Shown here piece by piece: positions 1-8,793 of a stretch of DNA of 10,876 nt. Numbering within the stretch: position 1 is the first letter of the stretch; every line of letters begins with the position of its first letter. The notes below the pieces were generated by a model. It was not told where the DNA came from. It saw nothing but the letters and a program-made list of their open reading frames with translations, and ran no database searches. The stretch is from the NCBI GenBank assembly GCA_025201705.1, contig MU617555.1, positions 1-10,876 on the forward strand, in the 5' to 3' direction. The position numbers and the translations under genes were made by a program. The stretch comes from Dissophora ornata (taxonomy: Eukaryota; Mortierellomycota; Mortierellomycetes; Mortierellales; Mortierellaceae).

Positions 1-45
1 AAAAAAGGATTCCCTTTGTTCAATTGTTCACTCCATTCACTTGCA

Positions 46-3000
46 ATGAACAGGAACAGGGACAGGGACAACGACAGGGAGGCCAGCGACGGAGCTAGCA
101 ATGACCGCAACTATGAGGAGGCGCATGAGGATGACATGGATGCTGAAGAACAGAACGGCAAGGACAGCATCACCAGTCGCGCCGACGGGAAGAGCGATGG
201 CAAATTAATGAAGGAAACGAGGCAGGGAGGACCCAAACCGCTTCCTCGACTCTCGACAGCCCTTTCACAATTCACTATCGTGGATAATCCGTCCTCCGCC
301 ATCTTGCCACGGGCTCCCACGTTCAATAACGGCGTGGGACCGTCGTTCGATACCATGACCCGACAACTCTCCATCCACGTTGAACAGCCTGTAGGGAGTA
401 TGAGTATCTCGCCTAGCTGTCGCGATGTGGTGCTCGCAGCGTACGTCAACCTCAATAATTTGCTACATTTCTTCTTCAGGTGATAGCTGAAGGTTGATTA
501 ACATCGCGAAGCGTTATTTTGTGACATGGAATTTTACAGGAGAAAAGGACTCTTCATCATCGACCTTGAGTACCCCTACGAGCCGCCTCGTGTGCTCCAC
601 CACTTGACAAAATGGGAAGTTGCAGATGTACAATGGAATCCTCACTTTAGTCGAGAAAACTGTATAGCATCTACGGTAAGAGGCTAACTTCGGATCCCTG
701 CTTTCACGAAAATGAATGCGGCAGCAGGCCAGGAAAACAACCCGTTCTTACGCGGCTTGTTTTCTTCACCAGTCCAACCAAAAGGCTCTTATCTGGAATC
801 TGAGCTACAATGCGCCGCGCGCGGTCGAGCTCATTCTTCATGCCCATAGCAGAGCTATCACTGACATCAACTGGTCACCATTCCATCCCGACCTTCTTGC
901 GACTTGTTCAGTGGACACGTTTGTTCACTTGTGGGATCTAAGGACGCCGATAAAACCCGCCAACTCCTTTTGCGCTTGGACAGGTTGGTGGAGTGCCCAT
1001 TATGTAACTTTTTTAGGGTGGTCGCGGACTCCCGTATACGGGAATTAACTCAGGGACTTTACACCTGGACGTCTAGCTGCCGCCACCGTTGTAAAATTCA
1101 ACAGGATGGACGAGTTCACGCTTGCTTCGGCGCACGACACTAAGGTTGAGGTCTGGGATACCAGGAAAGGCTCTTCGCCGTACATCAGCATTCATGCGCA
1201 TAAACAAAAAATCAACGGAATCGACTGGAGCCGCAAACACAGGAACCACATTATCACCTGCAGTTTGGACAAGACGGTCAAGTTTTGGGATATTGACGAC
1301 CCCAGCAAACCCCACAATGAGATTGTGACCAAGTCCCCTGTCTGGCGCGCTCGACATACTCCGTTTGGTCATGGCATCCTGACGATGCCTCAGAGGACGG
1401 AGACAGCTCTATCGCTCTGGAATCGTGATCATTCAGAGGAGCCCGTTTGGAGGTTCGAAGGCCACACAGACACAGTCAAGGAGTTCGTTTGGCGTGTACA
1501 TGATGATGGTTCGGATCGCAGACTGTTTCAGCTAGTCACCTGGTCAAAGGACCAACATCTTCGGTTGTGGCCGATTAGTGACAAGATGTTGGAGGGAATG
1601 GATCACAAAGCCGCAACACCAGTAGACATTGCGCCGTATCCATCGACATATGAAAAAATGTCATTCAGGGACCCACCACCGCAGAACGTGGCGGCAACTC
1701 CCTCAAGAGCACTGTCGACTCTTCGCGTTCTCGCAGGCAACCGACAATCTACTATGACTCCATTCAGGACTTCGATGTCATGCCGCACCGTAGGCCCGTT
1801 AGGAACTCATGGTGGATTCTATAGGGACAGAAAGGCCCCCTCGCCCGTTTTATGGATGAAAGGCGTTCGCATGGCAATCCCCAGTGGGGATCTCGGAATA
1901 CCAGATCGCAGTTCGCCCCAAACAGTTGCCACAGAGATTGCGGCGGTCGGACAGAAGTTCCAGAACGTAAAATTCGAGAAGGTGAATGTTGCGGGCAGGA
2001 CCTGTACGATCAGTCTCAACAGCCTTCGGCCAAATGAGGGAGCGTCGTTTCTTCGCGTCAATATTTCCTTTCCGCAATTCTATCCAAAGCAGACGCCCCC
2101 AGTATTTGAAATCCAAAAATCTGGCATGCTTTCTATGGTTACAAGAGCACAAATCGCTGCAAGCCTGGACCATATTGCTGCGACACATGCCTCTCGCGGA
2201 CTGCCATGTTTAGAAGCAATTATCCGATGTTTGCTAGGGGAGGATAAAAGGGACGAGGATATCGACAAGGGCTTGGATGACTCAGACGAGGACGACACGA
2301 TAGTAAACCCGCTGCGGAAATCGCGTGGAAGAGATAGCGGCGTTGGGGAAAAGGACCAACTGGTCCCTTTTCCTTGTCTGTGCGGAGCAGTGTTTGCGAC
2401 CAATGGTAAAGATGCCCTTCAATTTCAGAACCTTGGAGAGCAACAGCAACGCTATTCACCAATGCTAACATTCTTGTATTTCTACTCTGCCTTTGTCATT
2501 ATGCCCCATCGGGACGTAGGGAAACTTGTTATGTTCTTTTCCAAGCTACGTACTCCCCATGCTACATCCTCAGGTATACCGGGGACAGGGCGCACCAGCG
2601 GCGGCAGCTTGATCAAGACTGCATACACGTATACCCACCCTCGAGCATATGCATCAATGGGTGACTACAAGGCTTTCTCGCGTTTGCCCAGTAGAGTTGA
2701 CGAATCAGAGTCCAGCATCGTCACAGACACTGATGATCAGGATGATCTTTGGCCCATGAATAACTTTAAGAAAAACAAGTCGAAGCAGGAGCGTGTTCGC
2801 GTTGCCTGGAAACCGAAGGACCAACCTGTCTATTTCAAGCCGCAGCCTCAGTCTCGGAGCACGCTGTACCTCAAAGACATTACTCATTTGCTTCCAGTAT
2901 CCCCGAGGCTGGCTGCTGTCTACACGTACGCTATATTTTATATTGTCCACGGTGCTGTCTCGTATATCAATGAGAGCGAAACTGACGCGATTTTCTTTGT

Positions 3001-4876
3001 AGTCTTAATGGCGATAATGTGTCCGAAATTTGCGAGCAAAACGCACTCCAGGCACGGCACCTTGGTCGGCTCGACCTCTACAAGATCTGGACGCTGGCAG
3101 CCCTCATTCTTACTTTGTCTGTTCCGATGGACCCCGTTACGTTTGAGATGAACAAGACAGAGATTTTAAAGATGAACTCGCAGACGCATCCAGACAAACT
3201 GCTGGACCTTATGAGTCGCTCCAGCCATGCCAGGCAACGTCGTGACAGCGGCATGGCGTTTGTGCCGATATTGGAGGACACGTTCTACCAAAAAGTGAGG
3301 TGGGGCACCCACCCCCTTGGGAGAAAACTCGTCGACGTGCTGTAAGTGTGAAAGAATATGACCGGCTGTCGCTCTCTTGGAATGCAGTCGTCTAAAGTCC
3401 TTATCTGTTCATCATGCCAGGTTTTCATATCTCGAACGTCATGGAGATATACAAATGCTTGCGCTACTTTCTTGCGTCTTCAAAGATCCTTTCAGAAACA
3501 CCATTGCTATCACAGGCAATACTCCTGTAGGTTATCCACTGCGCGCCGAAAGCAATCGTGGCTGTCCCATTTTGGCCGCTACATTTATTAACACTCTTTA
3601 ATATTTTTATTACTTTAGTCACAGGCGTACTCTCGCTCATATCAGTCACCGATGAGTGACACACCCGACTACTTCAACAGTCGACAGGCGAACAACACTA
3701 GATCGCTTAGTGGACAACCCATTGATACCACGCCCATGTCGATAGAGCAAAGCCATGCGCGACCACGGACACCAGCGACTGCGAAAATATCACCATACTT
3801 GAATCGGGTTTCGCCTACAACTACAGCATTTGGCACATCTTTCTCTTCGCCCATGAGAAAGACTTCTAGTCGTTTCTATAATGGAGCTGTCACCTCACCA
3901 CTGACGACACCTTCATCGCAGAGAGAAGCTTACTCGGAATTAAATGCGTATGGTCCCGCAAACATTGTTGGACTGCCCGTAACTCCATTCAGTTCCAATG
4001 CCTATGCCACTCAAGGAAACTTCTCGCATGAGAGCACCACTCTGCCACCACCGTATACGCACCGCAAGCGCGACTCATATACCTCTACACAAGGCACCAG
4101 CCCAACTCTACTATCAAAACTGGGAGGCTCGATGCATCGACGCGAGTCGAGCTCGTCTCCGTCTTCGGCGGTAGAGAAGAACGAGCGCTATACAGTTCGT
4201 GCTAATGGATTCAAGATTACAAAGATGAATACTAGCCTCTTTGATTCGGATGAAACGTAAGAACCAAGCATGTTTGAGTGTACCTGGTACTGTTCCACTG
4301 CATGCTTAAACTTATCTCTTTTCTTTTTTTCTTTTTTTTTTTTTGGGTGCTAGTCCAATGAATATACCGCTACTAGATCCGGTCAAGGAGTCGCAGCACA
4401 ATACTTGGCGGCTGCTCTACGCAGAGATGATGTACAGTTGGGGACTTTTCGAGGCGCGCACGGAGCTACTCAAATTCTTGAGCTTCAAGCACAACACTAC
4501 CTACCGGGTGAAGGACGACCAGTCCCCACTTGAAAAGCTGCTCGGGATCGAGAAACGAGGACCTCAGATTTTCAACAAGTGTTTCGAATGCGAGTATCGA
4601 TTGTACCCGACATACAAATGTGATTTCTGCAAACGGAGTCAGGTGGGGATCAAGTGTACGATCTGCCACATCTCTGCCCGTGGACGGACGAGCGTCTGCT
4701 TGAAGTGTGCGCATGGCGGACATACGGACCACTTGTGGGAATGGTTTGTGCAGGAGCAGAACTCGGTGTGTCCGACGGGTTGCGGGTGTGAGTGTTTGGT
4801 GAACTATGGAGGATGGGCGGGCGGGATGGTCATACAGCCTACTCCTAAGGCGATGTTGCCGCAAGAATCTCTGTAG
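46..4876 (+). CDS. WDR59: WDR59/Mtc5 (Sea3)-like GATOR2/SEACAT subunit, nine exons
   Basis: Exons, placed by GT-AG borders and continuity of family motifs: 46-440, 540-675, 773-983, 1077-2405, 2520-2925, 3003-3341, 3421-3526, 3619-4256, 4354-4876. They sum to 4083 nt, or 1360 residues plus TAG. Residues 1-112 are charged and low in complexity. Residues about 113-425 form seven WD40 blades (VQWNP, LIWNL, INWSPFHPD, VHLWDLR, LASAHDT, VKFWDI, LRLWPI). An RWD domain spans about 530-636 and includes SFPQFYP and PPVF. A helical region around 800-970 carries LNGD and WTLAALIL. A Ser/Thr/Pro-rich linker covers 975-1187. The C-terminal RING-like zinc domain has C1263, C1266, C1276, C1279, C1288, C1291, C1302, C1305, H1307, H1310, H1313, C1326, C1330, C1332 and C1334, with HGGHT and CPTGCGCEC. 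The architecture matches WDR59 of metazoa and Mtc5 of yeast, a TORC1-regulating subunit on the vacuole/lysosome surface. ATG 46 is the first ATG visible, but the frame is open to the window edge, so an upstream start is possible. Function is inferred by family. Confidence 0.93.
49..78 (+). repeat. Degenerate hexamer tandem repeat in WDR59 N-terminus
   Basis: Five consecutive 6-nt units, AACAGG AACAGG GACAGG GACAAC GACAGG, follow the start codon directly and encode alternating Asn/Asp and Arg. The unit length is a multiple of three, so changes in copy number would keep the reading frame. This is a low-complexity, probably disordered N-terminal tail and not a conserved domain. Confidence 0.7.
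2406..2519 (+). other. WDR59 intron 4, in-frame and stop-free
   Basis: The donor is GTAAAG after AATG, a TGCTAAC-like branch site lies near 2463-2469, and the acceptor is CGTAG before GGAAAC. Splicing restores ATNGKLVMFF, the form expected at this place in WDR59 proteins. The intron is 114 nt, exactly 38 codons, with no stop in the reading frame, so a naive ORF call runs straight through it. The other seven introns of this gene either shift the frame or meet a stop. Confidence 0.85.
3619..4256 (+). other. WDR59 exon 8: Ser/Thr/Pro-rich linker with clustered S/TP sites
   Basis: This exon encodes residues 975-1187, between the helical region and the C-terminal zinc module. The composition is Ser, Thr, Pro and Tyr rich with no recognisable fold. 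I count about twelve Ser-Pro or Thr-Pro dipeptides (for example QSPM, DTPD, TTPM, RTPA, ISPY, VSPT, SSPM, TSPL, TTPS, VTPF, TSPT, SSPS). These are minimal proline-directed kinase sites. The acceptor is ACTTTAG (3617-3618) and the donor AC|GTAAGA (4257). Confidence 0.7.
4257..4353 (+). other. WDR59 intron 8 with very long polypyrimidine tract
   Basis: The donor is GTAAGA, and the acceptor GTGCTAG is preceded by an almost unbroken T-rich tract from about 4314 to 4344. Splicing joins DET to PMNIPLLDP and puts the helical plus RING-like exon back in frame. Without splicing the donor itself supplies a TAA stop, so retention would remove the zinc domain. Confidence 0.85.
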
Positions 4877-5177
4877 AACGAGAAGTGGAAGACGAGGAAT
4901 AGAATTTATTGTAGCATAGCGTGTTGACAACAATGTAATATTTTAAAGCAAAGATGGGTGATACACTGATTTGCGTTGCGCCCAATAAGACACGGAACGC
5001 GATGCAGCGTAACGGTGGAGCTTCTTTGCCATCACTCAGGCTTGACGTGTCCACGCCGTTCTACTCGTGAACGGCTGCAGACTTTTCTTTTCCTCTTTGC
5101 CTTCGCACACACTTGCAAGAAGAACCATCGTTTCTCATAACAGCAAACACGAACGCAGACAACGCCTTTCTTGTGCC
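4877..5177. promoter_or_regulatory. Intergenic region: WDR59 3' end and Argonaute 5' region
   Basis: This 301-nt stretch lies between the WDR59 stop and the Argonaute ATG. The first 70 nt are A/T-rich (TTTATTG, GTAATATTTTAAAG), as expected of a 3' untranslated region, but I see no canonical AATAAA. A pyrimidine-rich block around 5082-5102 (CTTTTCTTTTCCTCTTTGCC), about 80-95 nt before ATG 5178, could mark an Argonaute transcription start. I see no TATA box or other recognisable operator. A short ORF starts at ATG 5002 and ends at TGA 5070, but it may lie upstream of the transcript. Confidence 0.45.
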
Positions 5178-8100
5178 ATGTCAACGCCACTTCAAACTAC
5201 CTCGTTCGTGAAGCGTCCCGCCGTCGGAAAGCTTGGTCAGCCCATCACGGTTAGGTCCAATTACTTCGAGGTCAAGAAGCTTCCCGACATCACCATCCAC
5301 CACTACGACATCACTATTACGCCTGACGTGCCTCCTCCCGTCAACCGCAAGATCTTTAAGCAGCTTCTCGTTTCCTACGGCCCCTCGGACTTTGATGGCA
5401 CCCATCCGGTCTACGACGGTCGCAAGAACATATTCTCGCCCAAGAGACTCCCGTTCGCGAGCCGTACTTTTGATGTATGGTATTTGACCTATAGAAATAG
5501 TTTAACGACGTCGTCGTGCTGCTGCTTTGATCATAGCAAATCGGCGAAGCTGAGTTTATGTATTCAACTGAACACAATGACAACAGGTTACTCTTGCGGA
5601 GGACATTCGTCCCAATAGCAGACGAGCGAGCCCTGTCTTCAAGGTCAAAGTCAGAGAGGTCGCCACCATCAACCTCGGAGAACTTCACAACTTCCTCATG
5701 GGCCGGTCCAGCATCACGAACAATGTCCTGGCGTGTATTATGGCATTGGACGTGCTTATCCGAAATAAGCCTATGCTCCTCTATGTCACGGTCGGACGCT
5801 CATTTTTCACGCCGGAGGGAAAGCAGCCACTTTCTGGTGCTCTTGAGGTCTGGCGCGGATTCTACCAGTCTGCGCGACCAGCTGTCGGTAGGTCTGTGAT
5901 GATGCACTGCTGTGTGCTGGTGTGTTCTTGAAAGATTGACTTTGTTTTTTCTGTTTCTGCATGTGATATTAGGAAAACTGATGATCAACTTGGATGTGGC
6001 TGCCTCTGCTTTTTTCCAATCGGGTTCACTCATTGAAATGGTTGTCAAGATTCTAGGCTTGCGAAACCCAGGTAATGAATACTCTTGGTCGCGTTTTTCG
6101 CGCGAGGCTGTGATCGTCGCCCTGTAGCCCTGACTTCTTGGTTTTTTTTAAAACCTCTCTAGATGACCTTCGTCGCGTGCATAGCCCTTCAGACTGGACA
6201 AAGGTCGACAGAACAATCAAGGGCCTCCGACTCACGATTAGGCACCGCGAGCGATCTAATAGAACATACAAGATCTTGAGTCTTACGCCCAGGTCAGCCC
6301 GTGAGACAACCTTCATGATCGAGAATAGGAAGAGTGGTGATGACAATCGCGAAGACAACCCTCCTGGAATTGAGGCTAATATCGAACAATATTTCAAGAA
6401 TACGTACAACCTGAGACTTCAGTTCCCTGATATCCCGTGCGTCTCGGTCGGCAAAACAGTCATTCTGCCTATGGAGCTCTGCTACATTGTGGAAGGTCAG
6501 CGTTGCATGAGGAAGCTCGACGAACGCCAGACAGCCGATATGATCAAATTCACGGCCCAGCCGCCTCACGTCCGGGCTAACGCCATCAAGGAGGGTCTTA
6601 GAATTCTCAGCTACGATGACAACGAGTTTCTCAAAGACTTTGGAATGTCTATTTCAAAAGAGATGGCCATAGTCAGGGCTCGAACACTCCCGGCTCCGAC
6701 GATTTTGTACCATCCATCCTCTCGGGACTCTAACGCTATTCCTCGCGATGGCTCTTGGAACCTCATGGGCAAGAAGGTCGCTCAAGGCACTACCCTTGGA
6801 TCCTGGGGCGTCATCGTCTTTAGTACTGAGCGAGAAATCCCGCAAGCACAGGTGAATGGCTTCATCCGTGAGCTCGTTGTCACTTGCTCAGATACGGGGA
6901 TGAACATTCCGAACAAAAGCCCCCCAATTGTCTACTCCAATCCGCAGAGCAACATCGAGAGTGCACTCAAGCAGGCGTGGCACCGCGCCGGCCAAGCTGT
7001 CAAGAGCGAACCGCAGCTGATCGTCTGCATTCTGCCCAACACTGGTGTACCCCTCTATGCGGAAATCAAGCGGGTGACCGACACTATGATCGGGGTTTCC
7101 TCCCAGTGCATCCAGATGAAACATACCCGAACCCCCAAGAAACAATACTGTGCGAACGTGTGCCTCAAGATTAATGTCAAGCTCGGCGGGATGAACTCGC
7201 AGCTTTCACCAACTTCGCTTCCATTTTTGACATCCAAGCCTACGATTCTACTCGGCGCTGATGTCTCGCATCCACCGCCAGGTAATACTGCGACGGGACC
7301 ATGTCCACGGAAGCAACAAAAAGTGTTGTGAAAGGTTTATCTCTGCTGACCATCCTATCCTCTAACTCTTACAATAGGTGACTCCACCCGCCCTTCGATC
7401 GCCTCGCTGGTTGGCTCTATGGACTCCAAAGCCTCTCGTTACGCGGCATCTATCCGTATTCAGACAGCGAGGACTGAGACTCTTGCGGACCTGAGCGATA
7501 TGGCCATTGAGCTACTTAGGACATTTTACCAGACGTAGGTCATAATTATCCATAATTCATCCCTGCTGCTTTCCAGCGGTTACTCGATTTTTTAACGCGT
7601 CCCTTTGCTACACTTTTATAACTAGGTGTGGAAAAAAACCGGAGAGGATCTTGTTCTACCGCGACGGAGTTTCGGAGGGCCAATTTGCCGAGGTTCAAGC
7701 AAAGGAAGTTGCTGCATTGAAAGTGGCTTGCACTCGTCTCGAAGCAACCTACAAGCCCGCGATCACTTTTGTCGTCGTCCAAAAGAACCACCACACACGT
7801 TTCTTCCCTGTCCGCCGCGAGGAGGGCGATCGCAGTGGCAACTGTCAGCCTGGTCTAGTCGTTGATACAGATATTGTCCACCCCATCGAGTTTGACTTTT
7901 ACCTGCAGAGTCACGCTGGCCTACTCGGCACGTCCCGCCCTGCGCACTATCATGTGCTGCATGATGACAACAACTTCCAGCCAGATGACCTTCAGCGCCT
8001 GACATATAACTTGTGTCATCTATTTGCGCGATGCACCCGAGCGGTATCGATTGCCCCTCCAGCGTACTATGCACACATTGTGGCTGCGCGCGCTCGATTC

Positions 8101-8311
8101 CATTCTGGGAGCGAGAGATGGGCTGATTCGGCATCGAGTGGGACTAGCGCAGGTGATGCTAGCTCATACTTGACTGTCAAGCCTCAGCTCGCCAAGGGTA
8201 AGAGTTAAGCGACTTTATTCTTTCTATCGTTGAAGCTGGAGATCTGGAAATTAATTCTACTTGAAAACAATGACAACAATTTCATTTGTGCTAGTTATGT
8301 GGTTTATGTAA
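5178..8311 (+). CDS. ago: Argonaute, slicer-type, seven exons
   Basis: Exons: 5178-5474, 5587-5887, 5973-6071, 6163-7281, 7378-7534, 7626-8197, 8295-8311. They sum to 2562 nt, or 853 residues plus TAA, close to human AGO2. Order: N domain (about 1-165), linker 1, PAZ (about 225-350, with IVEGQR at 341-346), linker 2, MID (about 445-572) and PIWI (about 573-853). The catalytic tetrad is complete: D599 (GADVSH), E639 (RTETL), D671 (FYRDGVSEG), H808 (YYAHIV). The first three are spaced exactly as AGO2 D597/E637/D669, and H808 is one residue off H807. MID-pocket residues Y531, K535, Q547 and K572, plus R813, are present. The protein should bind a small RNA 5'-monophosphate and cleave matched targets in RNA interference. 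ATG 5178 is chosen because the upstream in-frame stretch has no ATG. No Arg/Gly-rich N-terminal tail is seen. No Dicer or RNA-dependent RNA polymerase lies in the window. Confidence 0.96.
8198..8294 (+). other. Argonaute terminal intron
   Basis: The donor is GTAAGA after CCAAGG and the acceptor TGCTAG before TTATG; the intron is 97 nt. Unspliced, the frame reads Gly-Lys-Ser and stops at TAA 8206-8208. Spliced, it continues as Val-Met-Trp-Phe-Met and stops at 8309-8311. The spliced form matches the hydrophobic end typical of eukaryotic Argonautes (such as MYFA or MYFV), which is why the intron is called. Confidence 0.88.
8295..8311 (+). other. Argonaute 17-nt terminal coding microexon
   Basis: The bases TTATGTGGTTTATGTAA complete a split Val codon (G|TT), then encode Met-Trp-Phe-Met and the stop. 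The exon adds the conserved aromatic C-terminus that packs at the MID/PIWI interface in known structures. The phase fits exactly: 2545 nt precede it (3n+1) and the sum becomes 2562 (3n). Confidence 0.88.
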
Positions 8312-8600
8312 GCCTCGCCGTTGGGAGTCCGCCTACCACAGGGCATTGGCGGTGACGACAGAAGCCAAAGCAACAAAAAACAACGGCATCACAACCCATA
8401 ATCGGCAATAACAGTGAGGAGCCAAGAACTCAAACGTTGGGTATAATTGATTACAGCTGAAGAGTGAGTGATTGAGCTTAAAATACAAACGTAGCATGTA
8501 GCGTATAACAATTGTGAGTGCCTGTCGTATGATACAAAATGCTACAGAAAAAACGTAGCGCGCTTGCGTGGTGACACGGAAACGCGACGTTGATATTCAG

Positions 8601-8606
8601 CACGTG
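8601..8606. promoter_or_regulatory. CACGTG E-box, candidate bHLH site
   Basis: A palindromic CACGTG followed by AC (CACGTGAC) lies 135 nt upstream of the PPR start codon. In fungi this core is bound by basic helix-loop-helix factors of the Cbf1 type. A second GTGAC follows at 8612-8616. One hexamer occurs by chance often enough that this is only a candidate. Confidence 0.3.
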
Positions 8607-8634
8607 ACAAAGTGACGGTTGTTTATTCATCGAA

Positions 8635-8793
8635 ATGCCTATTTCAGAGTTTCTGTTCCTTTCTTGGTTTTTATTATCTTTTTTCCGAGAGTCTTGCCAC
8701 CAACAACACAACAACAACAAAGCTCAAGAACAACTTCGCCATGCACAGGAGTCTGCAGCAGCTGGCGAGAGTGCCTCTGCACCTCTCCCGTAG
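8635..8793 (+). CDS. Candidate upstream ORF overlapping the PPR start
   Basis: ATG 8635 has G at -3 and opens a 52-codon frame that ends at TAG 8791-8793. It overlaps the PPR start codon (8741) by 53 nt in a different frame. The peptide starts with a hydrophobic Phe/Leu-rich stretch, then becomes Gln/Asn/Ala-rich, and resembles no family I know. If it lies in the mRNA it could reduce initiation at 8741. If transcription begins in or after the T-rich block near 8660-8685 it is irrelevant. Confidence 0.25.
   Translation: MPISEFLFLSWFLLSFFRESCHQQHNNNKAQEQLRHAQESAAAGESASAPLP
8698..8721 (+). repeat. CAA-rich tract in PPR leader
   Basis: A run of CAA/ACA triplets (CACCAACAACACAACAACAA plus AA) ends about 20 nt before the PPR ATG. 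Such tracts are unstructured in RNA and are common in efficiently translated leaders. It is the only short tandem repeat in this intergenic region. Confidence 0.6.

Larger units (their letters stand above)
8312..8740. promoter_or_regulatory. Intergenic region: Argonaute 3' end and PPR gene promoter/leader
   Basis: This stretch of about 430 nt has no gene of its own that I can support. It should hold the Argonaute 3' untranslated region (no canonical AATAAA seen) and the promoter and leader of the PPR gene. It contains a GTAGC/GCTAC cluster (8491-8559), a CACGTG core (8601-8606), three GTGAC words between about 8570 and 8616, a T-rich block near 8660-8685 and a CAA-rich tract just before the PPR start. 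No tRNA-like or other structured RNA gene is evident. Confidence 0.5.

Noticed and set aside
1450..1465. GGTTCGA-like T-loop word suggesting a tRNA
   Set aside because: It falls inside the WD40 coding sequence (WRFEGH), with no acceptor stem or anticodon arm nearby.
1106..3151. A single 681-codon open frame taken as one exon or one complete protein
   Set aside because: It reads through two introns (2406-2519 and 2926-3002). After 2925 the translation loses all WDR59 similarity, while the frame entered after splicing at 3003 restores LNGD and WTLAALIL.
4466..4933. 155-codon open frame on the minus strand over the WDR59 3' exon
   Set aside because: It is antisense to the Cys-rich zinc domain exon, which is clearly real on the + strand. 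Its composition is Arg/Leu/Ser-rich with no recognisable motif.
5002..5070. 22-codon ORF upstream of the Argonaute gene
   Set aside because: It lies more than 100 nt before the start and upstream of the likely transcription start block, with no sign of being in the mRNA or of being conserved.
5067..5177. N-terminal extension of the Argonaute upstream of ATG 5178
   Set aside because: The frame is open but contains no ATG (it begins at a GTG), and the stretch looks like a pyrimidine-rich 5' flank. Eukaryotic initiation at 5178 is simpler.
8612..8740. N-terminal extension of the PPR protein upstream of ATG 8741
   Set aside because: There is no in-frame ATG, and the extension would put a Phe/Tyr-rich and Asn/Thr-rich stretch ahead of a good mitochondrial presequence.
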